Assembly (NCBI GenBank): GCA_009809945.1
Contig: WTPW01001603.1
Span: 78,143 to 142,142, forward strand
Reading direction: 5' to 3'
Length of the DNA: 64,000 bases
Source: Gigaspora margarita
Lineage: Eukaryota > Glomeromycota > Glomeromycetes > Diversisporales > Gigasporaceae
Shown: positions 34,392-45,589 of the stretch, piece by piece
Layout of the letters: each line of letters starts with the position of its first letter
Position numbering within the stretch: the first letter of the stretch is position 1
Translations under genes and position numbers: made by a program
The notes under the pieces: generated by a model
Told to the model about the DNA's origin: nothing
The model's database searches: none
Seen by the model: only the letters and a program-made list of their open reading frames with translations

Positions 34392-35674
34392 ATATCTGAT
34401 ATATATATATACTGTATCAATAATTTGTATTTTCTAGTTTAAGAAATATTATGCTATAAACATCCTTCAAAGACTTAATTTTAGCCCGATCAAAAACTAT
34501 ATCTCTAGAATATCTGAAATAGAATGAATGATAAATAAAAATCTAATTTTTCAAGTATTGCTTAATGAATCTTTAAAATCTTATATCTGACTTTGATAGT
34601 ATGCTGGTAGGTATATCTTTCGAAAACGGAACAGATAGTGTTTAATTATTTGGAATTATACAAGACTATCACAAGTTTGAAAGTCTGAAATAGAAGAAAT
34701 TGTTTTTTTTTAGGCTTATGTTGACTTTTAAAGAATTTCATATTATTACCGGTACATATAATTATCTACAAATTAATAATTTGGCCCCTTATAATAAAAC
34801 TTCAACTTTGACCATACACATATAAAAATTAAAATTTGGCCGCTAAAAAATTTCTATTGGTAAGGGACTAGGTTGTTAATTGAATTAGAAATTTTATATT
34901 TAAATTTGATCTGACTTGAAAGTTCTATATTTACAGAAATTAATTTATAAAAAATTTTATTAAATTTCTCCTTAGATTGACGACTTGTTTGTACTGATTA
35001 AATATCAGGAAGACCAATTTTTGTTAATAAATCGATCAATGGGCAGACTTTATTGACCCTTTCGATTGATAAGTTCGCAATTATCTTTGATTTTATTTGT
35101 TCATTTTACTCGTTAATTGTTATTTATTATAATCTTTTTTTTTTTTTTTTGCGTTATTTGATTGCAACTTTATGAAAAGTCATTTGCAATATTAAGCCAA
35201 TTTCCTTAATTAATTATTAGAGAATCTGTATCTATCGTCTCATTGATTAGAAAATCACTGGTGAATGTTTTTAGAGACGCGAAACTGTCTTTTATTAATA
35301 AAGTGTACATAACATGGAAGCAATTGCTAACAGTATTACAAACGAAAGTTCATTGCTATAAAAAGCACATTCTCGCATGAATATAAAAAAGTGAAACGTT
35401 TAATGATATTTTCTGTTCAATTTTCTTAAAGTTTCAAACAAGCGAAAAGTAAAGTAAATATTGTCAAATTGAAATCGAGAATGGATTTTTTTATGTTAAT
35501 TTATTGAACGCATGTAAATAGTAAATTAAGATAAGCAATAGATGAATCCAATAATATATTGTGTCATGTTTTCCTTGCTTGAATTTTTCAAAGGAAAGAG
35601 ATTCTCTAGAAAAAAGTTTCAAGATCAATCAATTAAGTATATATATTACGATTAGTAATAAAATGAAGAACATT
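34392..35674. other. Gene-free AT-rich region
   Basis: No ORF, RNA gene or clear repeat recognised; downstream side of the minus-strand gene ending at 35675. Confidence 0.5.
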
Positions 35675-36374
35675 TCAATTAAAAATCACCTTTTTATTTT
35701 TTGATTTTGGTGAAACAAACTTTTCCCAAGCTTCAGCCAAACCCAATTTTCCGAATAATTTAGTAGCTTTTTCAGGACCCAATGTTACATCTATTGCTTT
35801 TTCAATCTTATTTTGTCTTTTTTCTGGATGAATAAATATATAAAACGTCATAATTATTAATAATAATCCAAAATAATAATAATAATAATAATAATTAATT
35901 TTACTAAAAATTTAATAGTTCACCATAAAAACCGGACGATTGAGAAAGTTCATAATGTTGAAATTCTTTAGAGTTATGTTGAACGTCATCCTGGTCAAGT
36001 TGGCATTCCGTTATTTCACTGAATCTTACTTTTTTGATCTTAGATTTCGTTATTTGACCTTGTGATATAGGTTCTTGAATCTTTGGTTGGTCATTTTGAT
36101 CCGTGAATTCTTTTGATTGATCTTTCATAAGTTCATTTTTTGTTTGATCTCCTGTAAGTCCTTTTGTAGGCTCGTTTTTTTGTTCATTATTGAGTCCATT
36201 TTTTGCTTGATCATCCACGAGTCTGTTTTCTACCTGACCTTTCATAAATTCATTTTCTTGCAGATTTTTCATAAGTTCACTTTCTCTTTGATCTTTCATA
36301 AATTCACTTCTTGTTTGATTTTTCGTAGTTCCAATAGATACTTCACTTTTATCTTCGACTTTGTCGGTCAGCAT
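35675..36374 (-). CDS. Small charged protein with possible PP1-docking motif
   Basis: Two minus-strand exons, 35924-36374 and 35675-35823, with a 100-nt GT-AG intron in phase 1; 199 residues. Residues 20-90 are low-complexity Lys/Glu/Asn/Gln with degenerate units such as NELMKDQ and NEFMKGQ. Residues 112-121 read KIKKVRFSE, matching the [R/K]-V-x-F docking motif of protein phosphatase 1 regulators. The C-terminal exon reads IEKAIDVTLGPEKATKLFGK then LGLAEAWEKF, a more conserved-looking helical segment. I do not recognise a named family. The start at 36374 (MLTDKVEDK) is preferred over the upstream hydrophobic extension, where a TTAACAG acceptor suggests a 5' UTR intron or another exon. It is divergent from the homeodomain gene, 0.8 kb apart. 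Confidence 0.6.
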
Positions 36375-37187
36375 TAGGATGTATCTGTTAACGTAAAAGG
36401 TAATGTGGATGAACAAATTAATTTCTAAAATTGTTAACAAGAAGTAAAAGATTGATGTTTATAAATAAAAGGCAGAGTTTTTTTCGTATTAATACAATTC
36501 CTTTTTGCAATATTATGTAATTTTTTTTCCTTAGTACAATACCATCAACAACGTCATAATGACATCATAGAATAATTAGTCATGAATCACGTATAAATAT
36601 ATAAATCGTATAAATAATAATTATTGAAAAAGCACTATTAAAACCATTATAATTAAATTGATGACATGAAAGATTTTCGCTATTTATTTTTTATAGTAAT
36701 AAATTCAATTCAAAATAAAATAAAGATAAATACGAATATTAATGAAATGTAATAAATTAATTCTAAAATGCGATCATTTATCTATCTGTATTAATAATGA
36801 AACTATATATCAAAATAGAACATAATTATTCGTATTAATTCCCTACTTACGATAAAAAATTTTGATAAATTGAAGTTACAAGTAATAATAATTATAAATA
36901 TCGTCAAAGAATTAACTTTATTTGCATAAAAAAAGTTTCTAAATTTATATGGTCAATTCAAATTTATAATTTATTAAATATACATCAATTTTTTACGTGC
37001 ATACTTATATTATTGTGTGATGCATTTCAGATTATGATAGATCTGAAATAATATCATAATAATTGAAATAATCGATCAATCATTAAAAAGTTTCAAGTTT
37101 CCTAACTTTATATAAATGGCCAATTTCTCTATATCCTTTCGTGATATTTTGAATTTTCTTTTTTCAAATTGAGAGTGCATTAAAAGG
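36375..37187. promoter_or_regulatory. Divergent intergenic region with TATA-like box
   Basis: 813 bp between two divergently transcribed genes. TTATATAAATGG at about 37107-37118 lies some 75 bp before the homeodomain-gene ATG and is a reasonable TATA element. The rest is AT-rich with no clear binding-site array. Confidence 0.45.
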
Positions 37188-39128
37188 ATGGATTCTTTTA
37201 AAGAGAAAGCTCTCATTCTTGATGATATTCGTTCTAAACTTACGAAACTTTCATCCAAATTTCAAAATAATTCTAACTTAATTTCTACCGATTTTCGTAC
37301 TTCTTTCCGTCAACAACTATTTGCCGATCATGGCTATGATCCATCAATTTGTGACGATGAAAATTCCTTTTTCAACCTTTTTGAATGTCAATTAGATAAT
37401 GAATTAACTACCGAAACAATACATCAAGATGAAATTCTAAAAATAGATGAATGCTTTGATGAAGATGTCAAAACAAAATATTTGGATGCGGTAAATTCCG
37501 CTCACAATTTTTGTCTTCAAAATTGTCGTGATCAAAAAAGGGCTGCATTACGAGATATTTTTATGCTTCCGTCCGGAAATAAAGATTACGTTATAAAAAC
37601 ATTGGATCAAATTGATTCTTCTTTTACGGATATGTTTTCAAACATGGTTGAACAATTTCGAGTTACGATTGGATTTTATAATTCAAATATCAATTCAATA
37701 AATAATTCAATTTCAGCATGTATCAATCAAACGCGATTCAACGATGAAATCAAACAAATTCTTGAATCATATTTCTGTGAAATATCTGATCGCCCGAAAC
37801 ATTGTGAAAAATTAGAACTAAGTAAATCAACTGGGTTGACCATAAGACAAATTGAAACTTGGTTCAATAATAGAAGGAATCGCGCTGAAAGAGATAATGA
37901 AAAACTTGAGAGATTGACCACCGAATTTTTAGATAAAAATGTGGATTGGGAAGACAAATTTACTTCTGCCAGATCAGGAAAGTTGACTGAAAATGACATG
38001 AGAACTATCATAATCGAGGCTTTCGACCTTCCATGTATTGATTCGATAGAAGAAGAAGAAGAAGAAGAATTATTGGTTATTGGTGAAGAGATCGAAACTA
38101 CCAGCCCAAACGAATCATCCTTTATTAAAAAAAAGTCTACCAAAACTCGCGGACGCCTTACAAAAGAAGCTCGTAAAAAGGTCGCACCTTACAACAAATC
38201 TACACCCATGACGGAAAAAATAGCGATGATGCGAATGAACAAAAATGACATTCCAACATCTATTTCTCAGTATGAAGATTCACAAGAACCCACTTCCGTT
38301 GTTCAGCTCTACGGAAATGAATTGCCAGCAATGTCTAATATATCTCAGCAAACCACCACAACAGATTTGTCCAATAATTCAGTTGCAACAACAACAAACT
38401 TGACTACGCTAAAAATTCGTCATCGTCCTAACAAGAATTTGGCGAAAACAATATCACAACCATACAATCGCACTCGACAAAATAAACAAGTAGTAAAAGA
38501 CAAAGAACCCATTATCTCCAAAATTCCATCCATGGACGAAGAACAATTTCAAGTCGCGGAAGAAATTCAACCACAAAACCTTGATTTTACCCGAGTAAAT
38601 GATTTGATACGGTATGCTTCGTTTTCTAATAGTTCTACAAACTCTTTTTAAGAGGACATCTTTGATGACGTATCTACATACGCACCGACAACAAGTTTTA
38701 GTAATCTTTCCGACATTTCCGACTTTAGTCAATTTAGTGATGTAGTTGAATTCGATCAATTAAATGATATCTCGACTGTAAATAATTATTCCACATTGCC
38801 TTTTGGTTTTGAACAATATGATTCTTTATCCACGGTTGAACAATCGTTGAATGATCCCGATTTTACTTTCAATACGGTCACCATGTCAAATATATCTGAC
38901 AGCTACTTGGATTGCACGTCAAACACGAATAATTTTGTGTCAACAAATACTTCACAAAACTTTTCTTCGGAGCAGGCATCCATAGTTGACGTGATAAATC
39001 AATACAATTTGTTCGATCTCTTACCTGATAATGATACGAATATTACTCAACAAACTTACTTTGACAATAACAATTTTGCTGTCGATTCTCTCGATGAAAA
39101 TATTGATTTTAACAATGTTGAATCATAA
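37188..39128 (+). CDS. Homeodomain transcription factor (HD2-like)
   Basis: Nuclear DNA-binding protein. The ATG at 37188 opens an N-terminal region of about 177 residues, partly helical. A homeodomain follows at about residues 178-237: FNDEIKQILESYF...LSKSTGLTIRQIETWFNNRR, with recognition-helix W at 225 and basic NRRNR. The spacing is that of a typical, non-TALE homeodomain like fungal HD2 proteins. After it come an acidic EEEEEE stretch, basic patches and a long Ser/Asn/Asp-rich tail suited to activation. The frame has one TAA at 38649-38651, then stays open in the same frame to the stop ending at 39128. A 60-nt candidate intron (38595 GTAAAT ... AAGAG 38654) removes the TAA in frame, giving 626 residues; without splicing the product is 487 residues. 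Resemblance to mating-type HD2 is suggestive only, since no HD1 partner is visible here. Confidence 0.75.
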
Positions 39129-41046
39129 ATACTCTTATGTTTTTGAGAAATATTTCTATTTCTAGTGACATTTTTTATAATATTTCGATCACGTTTCATA
39201 TCACGCTTTTCAAATGAACAAAATATTTTTTATCTCATTATATATATATATTTATTCTTTATTCGAAAATGACTATTATTACATTGTAAATATTCTTGTA
39301 AATTTCTTTTTTGTAAAAAAATTTTTTTTTTGTAATGAAATTGACTCATTATATGAATTTCGATTTATAGTTTTTTTTTTTCAACTTTAATATTTTTATT
39401 TATACAGTAGCATTTTTATCCATTATTCTTACTTTATATAGTTTTTTTTCTATTTGATATACTCCATATGTTTTAAAACCATCTATATATAAATATATAT
39501 ATATATATGAAAGTATATATACGCGTTTTTTTTTCTACAATTTTAAAATTTTATTCATGTCATATTCATCTATCTCTATATTAAAATATATACGCGTTTT
39601 TTTTTTCCTACAATTTCAAAGTTTTTACTCTTGTCATTATATCTGTAATGTAACCCTAGTCAGGGGTTTTTGTAAGAACTAATGCAATCTGTGCAATCTG
39701 ATAAAATTCTATTTTAACAATGTGAACTAAAACAAAATAGAGCGTGTGTATAAATAATAAATCATAAAGTGAATAATAATAAGAATAGCAATTCTATAGT
39801 ATTGTAGAAATAAATATGCGAGTTTATGTATTGATGGCTCGCAATATATTTTTACGATATTTTATTCTAACTTACGTTGTAATTAGTGTTGGTATAGACT
39901 AGTCAATAATAGTCGACCAATTTGACTAGTTGGTCAAAGTGTTTAAGTATTGGTTAAATATATAGTACTATATATATAGACCAGACTCGTAAATTTTTAG
40001 TGATTTTACCAACTCTGGTCGTACTGTGCGTAGTTATCTACAGCAATTACTCGAGCAGATCTTATACCCTACCTTTTCAATTTCAGATAAACGGAGTAAA
40101 GATTTTATTGCTAGTTCCGCTAATCTGAAATTGAAAAAAGTAGGGTAGAGGGTGCTGTGCTTATTTTCCGAGGTTTACGGTAATTCATATCTTACTACAA
40201 TACTAGTTGTGTTGTGTCTTCTTTCGGAGATCCCTTCTTACGTCTCGGATCGTGTCTGATGTATTATCCTAGTAATGCCAATAAAATTTTATCAAAACAC
40301 TTGAACATGCAAAATTTTAAAGTTTATCTTAGGTTTAAGATTTTGACTTAGCTTGTACTGAAAATCTACGAGAAATTTTAATTAGAACGCGCTAGTTAGT
40401 CTGGAACTAAGTTTCAAAGTTCATTCCTTTAATATTAAAATGAACTGAATTCACTTAAATTACTTAACATCCCTAACCTAATGCTTGTTCATTTATTGCA
40501 AATGACTTTGATATATATTTTCTCTGATAATAAAACTTTTTTGATTTACGAAAATAATATTCACATTATTGATCATGCTTTTATGAAATTGTTCTCCCGC
40601 GTTCTGAGGTCGGTTAAAGCGAAGGGAAATTTAGTTAGGGTTGGGGTTACCTTTTTGATGCAGTTAGAAGGGCTTTTATATATAGATATCAAGAATCTAA
40701 TTTATGCAGTATGTAGATCGTATATTGAATTAACTCCGCTTTAACTCGCCCGACCACGCTCATAATTCAGGATTTATTTTCTAATCGGAAGTTATATTTT
40801 TAGAACCTTGTACCTATAAAAATACTAAATAATTTATAAATCCCTACTTTCTGCGGCAATTCCGTGCTATTCTTAATACATTCCGTGTTTACAACCATAA
40901 TTCCATGATTTCTGCAGCCAAGAATCTGGTCTTCTGATCAAATTGGCCAATCATATTCTTTAATCACTGCTACACACCAAGGTATGACAAACTACTACTT
41001 GTTTATAAATGTTACCGTTACTAAATTTGATTATAATTTCATTATA
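39129..41046. other. Gene-free region with small repeats
   Basis: 39520-39620 holds a tandem pair of ATACGCGTTTTTTTT...CTACAATTT units. 40065-40147 is an inverted repeat with ACCCTACCTTTTCAATTTCA on one side and its inverse on the other. 40600-40680 has a GTTAGGGTTGGGGTTACC stretch of the telomere-like dispersed family. 40905-41046 is the promoter region that is duplicated at 45285-45433. Confidence 0.5.
40065..40147. repeat. Inverted repeat / short hairpin
   Basis: TACCCTACCTTTTCAATTTC (from 40065) pairs with GAAATTGAAAAAAGTAGGGT (to 40147), about 24-bp arms with two mismatches and a loop of about 34 bases. Confidence 0.65.
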
Positions 41047-42916
41047 ATGACAACCAAGTTTTTCGAGCAACTTTCTAGTAATTTAAACGAGCTTCTTAAA
41101 AACAGTGATGAATACAATGTTATTATTGAAGTTGGTCAGGATCCAAATAATCAAGCATTTAAAGTACATTCTATCATCCTAAATTCTCGAAGTTTATATT
41201 TTAAAGATAAATTAGGAACAATTACTTATAATAACAATAATGTGAAAATAATAAAGCAACCTAATGTTTCCATTGAAGTATTCGATATTATCATCAAGTA
41301 AGTATTAATAAATACATATAATATGAAATATTTAAATTAAGTCTCAAAAGTATTGACGTTGATAATACCATACGTAGGTATATTTATAATGGCACCGTTT
41401 CTTTAGAAACGGTAAATGTTTCAGTTATTTTGAACTTTTAATTTCTTCTAGTGAGTTTGGTCTTGAAGAGTTGATTAAGCACATCCAGTTATTTCTACTT
41501 GAGAATAATTCTTCCTGGTTACGTCTTAACTTTTCTCGTGTTTATCAAGCCAGTTTTAAGAACGATGATTTAAAAGATTTGCAACAATTTTGCGCAAATA
41601 TTATTGCCAAACATCCAAACATTATTTTTGATTCAGATGAATTTCTTACTCTTTCAGAAAATATCTTAATTTTTATCTTAAAGCTTGATGATTTACAAAT
41701 GGATGAAGGAAAAATTTGGGATTACGTCATTAAGTGGGGAATTGCTCAAAACTCTTCTCTATCTCCTGATCTTGACAAATGGTCTGATGAACATTTTTTA
41801 GCATTAAAAAATTCACTTCAAAATTGTCTCCCTTTAATTCGCTATTTTCAAATTTCTGGTGAAGATATTTTTGATAAAATCCGACCTTATCAAAAACTTC
41901 TTGAACCAACTTTGTGGGCAGATATTATGCTAAAATTTATGGCACCGAATAGAAATATCACTATTAATTCACATGTTTTACCTCCTCGCATTAATTTACC
42001 TACAACTCTACCTTCACGAGATTGTATTTCTATTGCTGAATCAAATAAAGCATCGGAATTAAGAAAAAGCGGTGAAGCTTATTTTAATATGGGCAAATAT
42101 AAAGAGTCACTTATAGACTTAACTAAATCATTAGATATTGAACCAAATAATGCATTTGCATTGAAAGTTCGTGGAGATACTTATCGCATTATGAAGAGAT
42201 TTGAAGAATCACTTGCAGATTTAAATAAATCATTAGAAATTGAACCGAATGATACATGGACATTAAGAAGTCGTGGAAATACTCATCGCCTGATGAAGAG
42301 ATATGAAGAATCACTTGCAGATTTCAATAAATCATTAGAAATTGAACCAAATAATGCATGGGCATTCAAAAATCGTGGAAACACTTATCGCATGATGAAT
42401 AAATATGAAGAATCACTTGCAGATTTAAATAAATCATTAGAAATTGAACCAAATGATGCATTTGCATTAAGAAGTCGTGGAGAGACTTATCGCATGATAG
42501 AGAGATATGAAGAATCACTTGCAGATTTCAATAAATCATTAGAAATTGAACCAAATNATGCATNNNCATTNAAANATCGTGGANNAACTTATNNCNNGAT
42601 GNNNANATATGAAGAATCACTTGCAGATTTCAATAAATCATTAGAAATTGAGCCAAATGATGCAGGTGAATTAGCAAATCGTGGAGAGACTTATCGCATG
42701 ATGAAAAGATATGAAGAGTCACTTGCAGATTTCAATAAATCATTAGAAATTAAACCAAATAATGCATGGGCATTAGGAAGTCGTGGAGCGATTTACCGCA
42801 CGATGGGAAAATATAAGGAATCACTTGCAGATTTAAATAAATCATTAGAAATCGAACCAAATAAGGCATGGGCATTGAACCAACGTAAATTAACAATCAA
42901 TAATTTAAAACAATAA
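41047..42916 (+). CDS. BTB-BACK-TPR protein (one-base frame break)
   Basis: Probable adaptor protein: a BTB/POZ domain (candidate cullin-3 interaction), a BACK region and a C-terminal TPR array. Exons 41047-41297 and 41378-42916 flank an 80-nt GT-AG intron. The BTB reads YNVIIEVGQDPNNQAFKVHS and LNSRSLYFKDKL. The BACK-like region contains GLEELIKHIQLFLLENN and WDYVIKWGIAQN. Eight 34-residue TPRs (YEESLADFNKSLEIEPNDAW) run from about 42050 to 42880. The frame breaks at the T4 run 41428-41431: the paralogue at 50 kb has five T, which restores VIFELLISSSEFGLEELIK. It is therefore either a sequencing indel or a recent mutation. Repeat 6 contains ambiguous N at 42557-42605. No other defect is seen. 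Confidence 0.8.
42050..42880 (+). repeat. 102-bp tandem repeats encoding TPRs, with N bases
   Basis: Eight units of 102 bp with high identity (GAAGAATCACTTGCAGATTT core). In the sixth unit the N bases fall at the same columns that differ among the other units, so this unit looks like a consensus of collapsed copies. The real copy number may differ. Confidence 0.8.
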
Positions 42917-43767
42917 TAAACGAATTTCAAATTTGTAATTTTAGTTGCTGACGAATAATATATAGAATAATAAATTTTAATATATCGCATAAAAATATGT
43001 TTGTTTTCTCTTTTGCGCTTCATTTTTAATGTATAAAAACGTTGAATCCTAATTTTGTTCCACTTTAGCCATTTCTATTCAAGAAGAATTTTATTAAAAT
43101 GGAAAATTAATAGTTTGTCCATTAAGCACTATAAAGAATCATGTCTTTATAGACTTTTTTAAAGTGTTTAATGTTAGCGAGAAGCTGATTTTTTAAAGTG
43201 CAACGTAACAATAAATCCAGAAGTTAGAAGTTACACTATATTAATCTATATTACGGTTTTCAAAGTACAAAGCTATAGATAAAAGGGTGCGAACAATTTT
43301 TATTTATAATTTTTTATATCAGGTCTAGAGATGTACATCTCGCACACGAGATCATATCGCGCGACTTCTCGTGAGCCATGTGGCAAAAGTTCACTCTAGA
43401 AAAACGTACACATTTGGTAATCATTGATTAAAATTTTCTGATCAAATTATCTATCTCGTGACATCATATCGCACAAGTCACGCGAAATCTCGGGTGTGAT
43501 AATTCTGCGATCTCGCACGAGGTACATTTCAAACGTAAATGTTCAAATGACCAATAACCAATTCATTTGATCATTTGGGCATTGGTTATTTGAAATACAA
43601 ACACTGCCCAAAGCATGACTTTGTTGTGAAGGTACCCATATGTAATAGATTAAGGAGATGTCATTTATTACCTGATAGTTTAAAGGGGTTGCCTAAAAAA
43701 ATATCATGTATATCCCTATAAAAAGTTTGTCCAGTTTTTGCATTGAGTTTGTTTAGAATTTGTTTAA

Positions 43768-44004
43768 CAGTGTTTAAAAAATGTTCTAAACGGAGGCCTT
43801 TGTACAATCATTGGTATAAAACTTATATAAAAAAAATATAGTTTTTATGCAGATTTTATACAAAAAAATGTATAGTTTTTGTATATTTTATAAATAATAT
43901 ATATGCCGCATTTTTCTTGTAATTTTTATATAAAAAACATACAGCTTTGTACAGATTTTCATACAATAATTGTACAAAAGCCTCCATTTTGAAAATTTTT
44001 TGAC
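43768..44004. mobile_element. Degenerate inverted-repeat element
   Basis: CAGTGTTTAAAAAATGTTCT...GGAGGCCTTTGTACAAT on the left pairs with ATTGTACAAAAGCCTCC...TTTTTTG on the right. The interior is built of TATACAAAAA words. The CAGTGTTT start resembles the hAT MITE at 49190, but no target duplication was found. Confidence 0.45.
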
Positions 44005-44071
44005 AATATCGACAAAAACCAAACAAATACAGATATACTTTTTTTATAGGGTAATGACATACAGTAATATA

Positions 44072-44348
44072 CAGTGTTGTCACATATACAATGTCCAAGA
44101 CTTTTTGCCAATGTCCACATCCAAACTTCCAGTGTCCACAACTGTCCAAAGAATATTTAGACTTTAAAATTTAACAAACTAGCTTAGAAAAGACATGATT
44201 ATATATTTTTTATAGTTTTGAATATTTTTTTAAAAAGAAAAAAACAGGTTATCTTAATAAAATTTTAAGTAATTTAGATTTGTTTTTTTTGTCCAAAATT
44301 GTCCACAATTGTCCACAATTTGTCCAAAGCTGATCTGTGACAACACTG
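44072..44348. mobile_element. hAT-type MITE with 8-bp target duplication
   Basis: Termini CAGTGTTGTCAC and GTGACAACACTG are perfect 12-bp inverted repeats. GTAATATA is duplicated exactly on both sides (44064-44071 and 44349-44356). The interior has TTGTCCA repeats and matches the element at 22401-22679. 277 bp. Confidence 0.93.
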
Positions 44349-44594
44349 GTAATATATATGTATGTAAAATCTTAACATATAAGGAGGGCTGTGAAAAGAT
44401 TTGAAAAAAATTTTTTTATTTAAATTTTTAAGTTAAAAAAAAACAATTTTTTTAATGTTTTTAAAAAAATTTACAAAAGTTATTGTAAAAAATTCTGTTG
44501 TAGAACTTACTCGCATTTTGGTGACCTTAGTATGCAGTTAAAGTTGTGTTAATTTGCATTGGAATTATTGAGGCTTCTACCTTAAGTTACTGTA

Positions 44595-44716
44595 GTGTTC
44601 TCAAAAATCATTTTTACAATGAATATCACAAAATTTATATTATCAAATTATTATCAAATGAGAACATTATTTTTAACATTGTGTCTTTAAAAATATATTA
44701 TTATTCTTGAGAACAC
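44595..44716. mobile_element. TA-flanked MITE (GTGTTCTCAA ends)
   Basis: GTGTTCTCAA at 44595 and TTGAGAACAC ending 44716 are perfect inverted termini. TA flanks both ends (44593-44594, 44717-44718). 122 bp, AT-rich, non-coding. Related to the GAGAACA-ended element at 10990. Confidence 0.75.
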
Positions 44717-45050
44717 TAAAAACATTAAATCTTTAACACTGGGGAAGGAGGAATATTTACTATTTAGAAACCAGATAATAAAATAGCACTTTTCTTAAAT
44801 GTTTATACATAAAAACCAATTTCTTCATGATTATCTAATCAAATCTTCTTTATTTTAATTTTGAAAAATTATAGAATTAAAAAAAATTTTATTAAATTTG
44901 ATTAAATTATCATGGAGAATATTAATTATAAATTTTGCTCTTTTTCTCACTTTTCTCAGAATCTAGCCCATACATTAATGTTAGCTATTAAAATAATAAA
45001 TTTAAAATTTGTTTACTATTGTCATATTTTTACTTTACTAATTGAATTAA

Positions 45051-45250
45051 TACAAGTTACTCTTATTATAGTGAATTCTCGATATAGTAAAGACTAATTA
45101 AAACTCAATATAGTAAAGTTAAGCTCAATGCCAGTTTATATAAAATTCTCTCAATATAGTGAATTTACTAATAAAACTTTCGATTTAATGAATTTTCTAA
45201 AAATTTTATTAATGGAACATATCACTTCACTATAACAAGAGTGACTTGTA
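45051..45250. mobile_element. TA-flanked MITE (CAAGTTACTCTTATTATAGT ends)
   Basis: TACAAGTTACTCTTATTATA (45051) and its inverse ending ACAAGAGTGACTTGTA (45250) match at 23 of 25 positions, with terminal TA on both sides. Internal CTCAATATAGTAAA units repeat the TIR. 200 bp. Confidence 0.8.
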
Positions 45251-45589
45251 TCATTTTAGTGCATTTTCAAGTATTTCCTTCAATGCACTCAACCAAGAAT
45301 CTGATTGGTCTTCTTATCAATTGGCCAATCATATTCTTTATTAGATTCATTGAACACCATTCTGGTACAAGAGTATGACAAACTACTGCTTGGTTTATAA
45401 ATGTAACTAAATTTGATATAACATCATTATCATGACAACCAAGTTTTTTGAGCAACTTTCTAGTAATTTAAATGAACTTCTTAAAACAGTGACTATTAAA
45501 ATAATTGTAAGAAAATAATATTGCATAACCACATCAACAGTGGGCATAGTAACGAATACAATGTTATTATTGAAGTTGGTCATGAGCCA

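Noticed and set aside
35675..39128. Divergent gene pair as a complete HD1/HD2 mating-type locus
   Set aside because: The minus-strand partner has no homeodomain, so only an HD2-like gene is supported.
40481..40744. 87-codon plus-strand ORF
   Set aside because: Crosses a telomere-like dispersed repeat (GTTAGGGTTGGGGTTACC) and has no domain or intron support.
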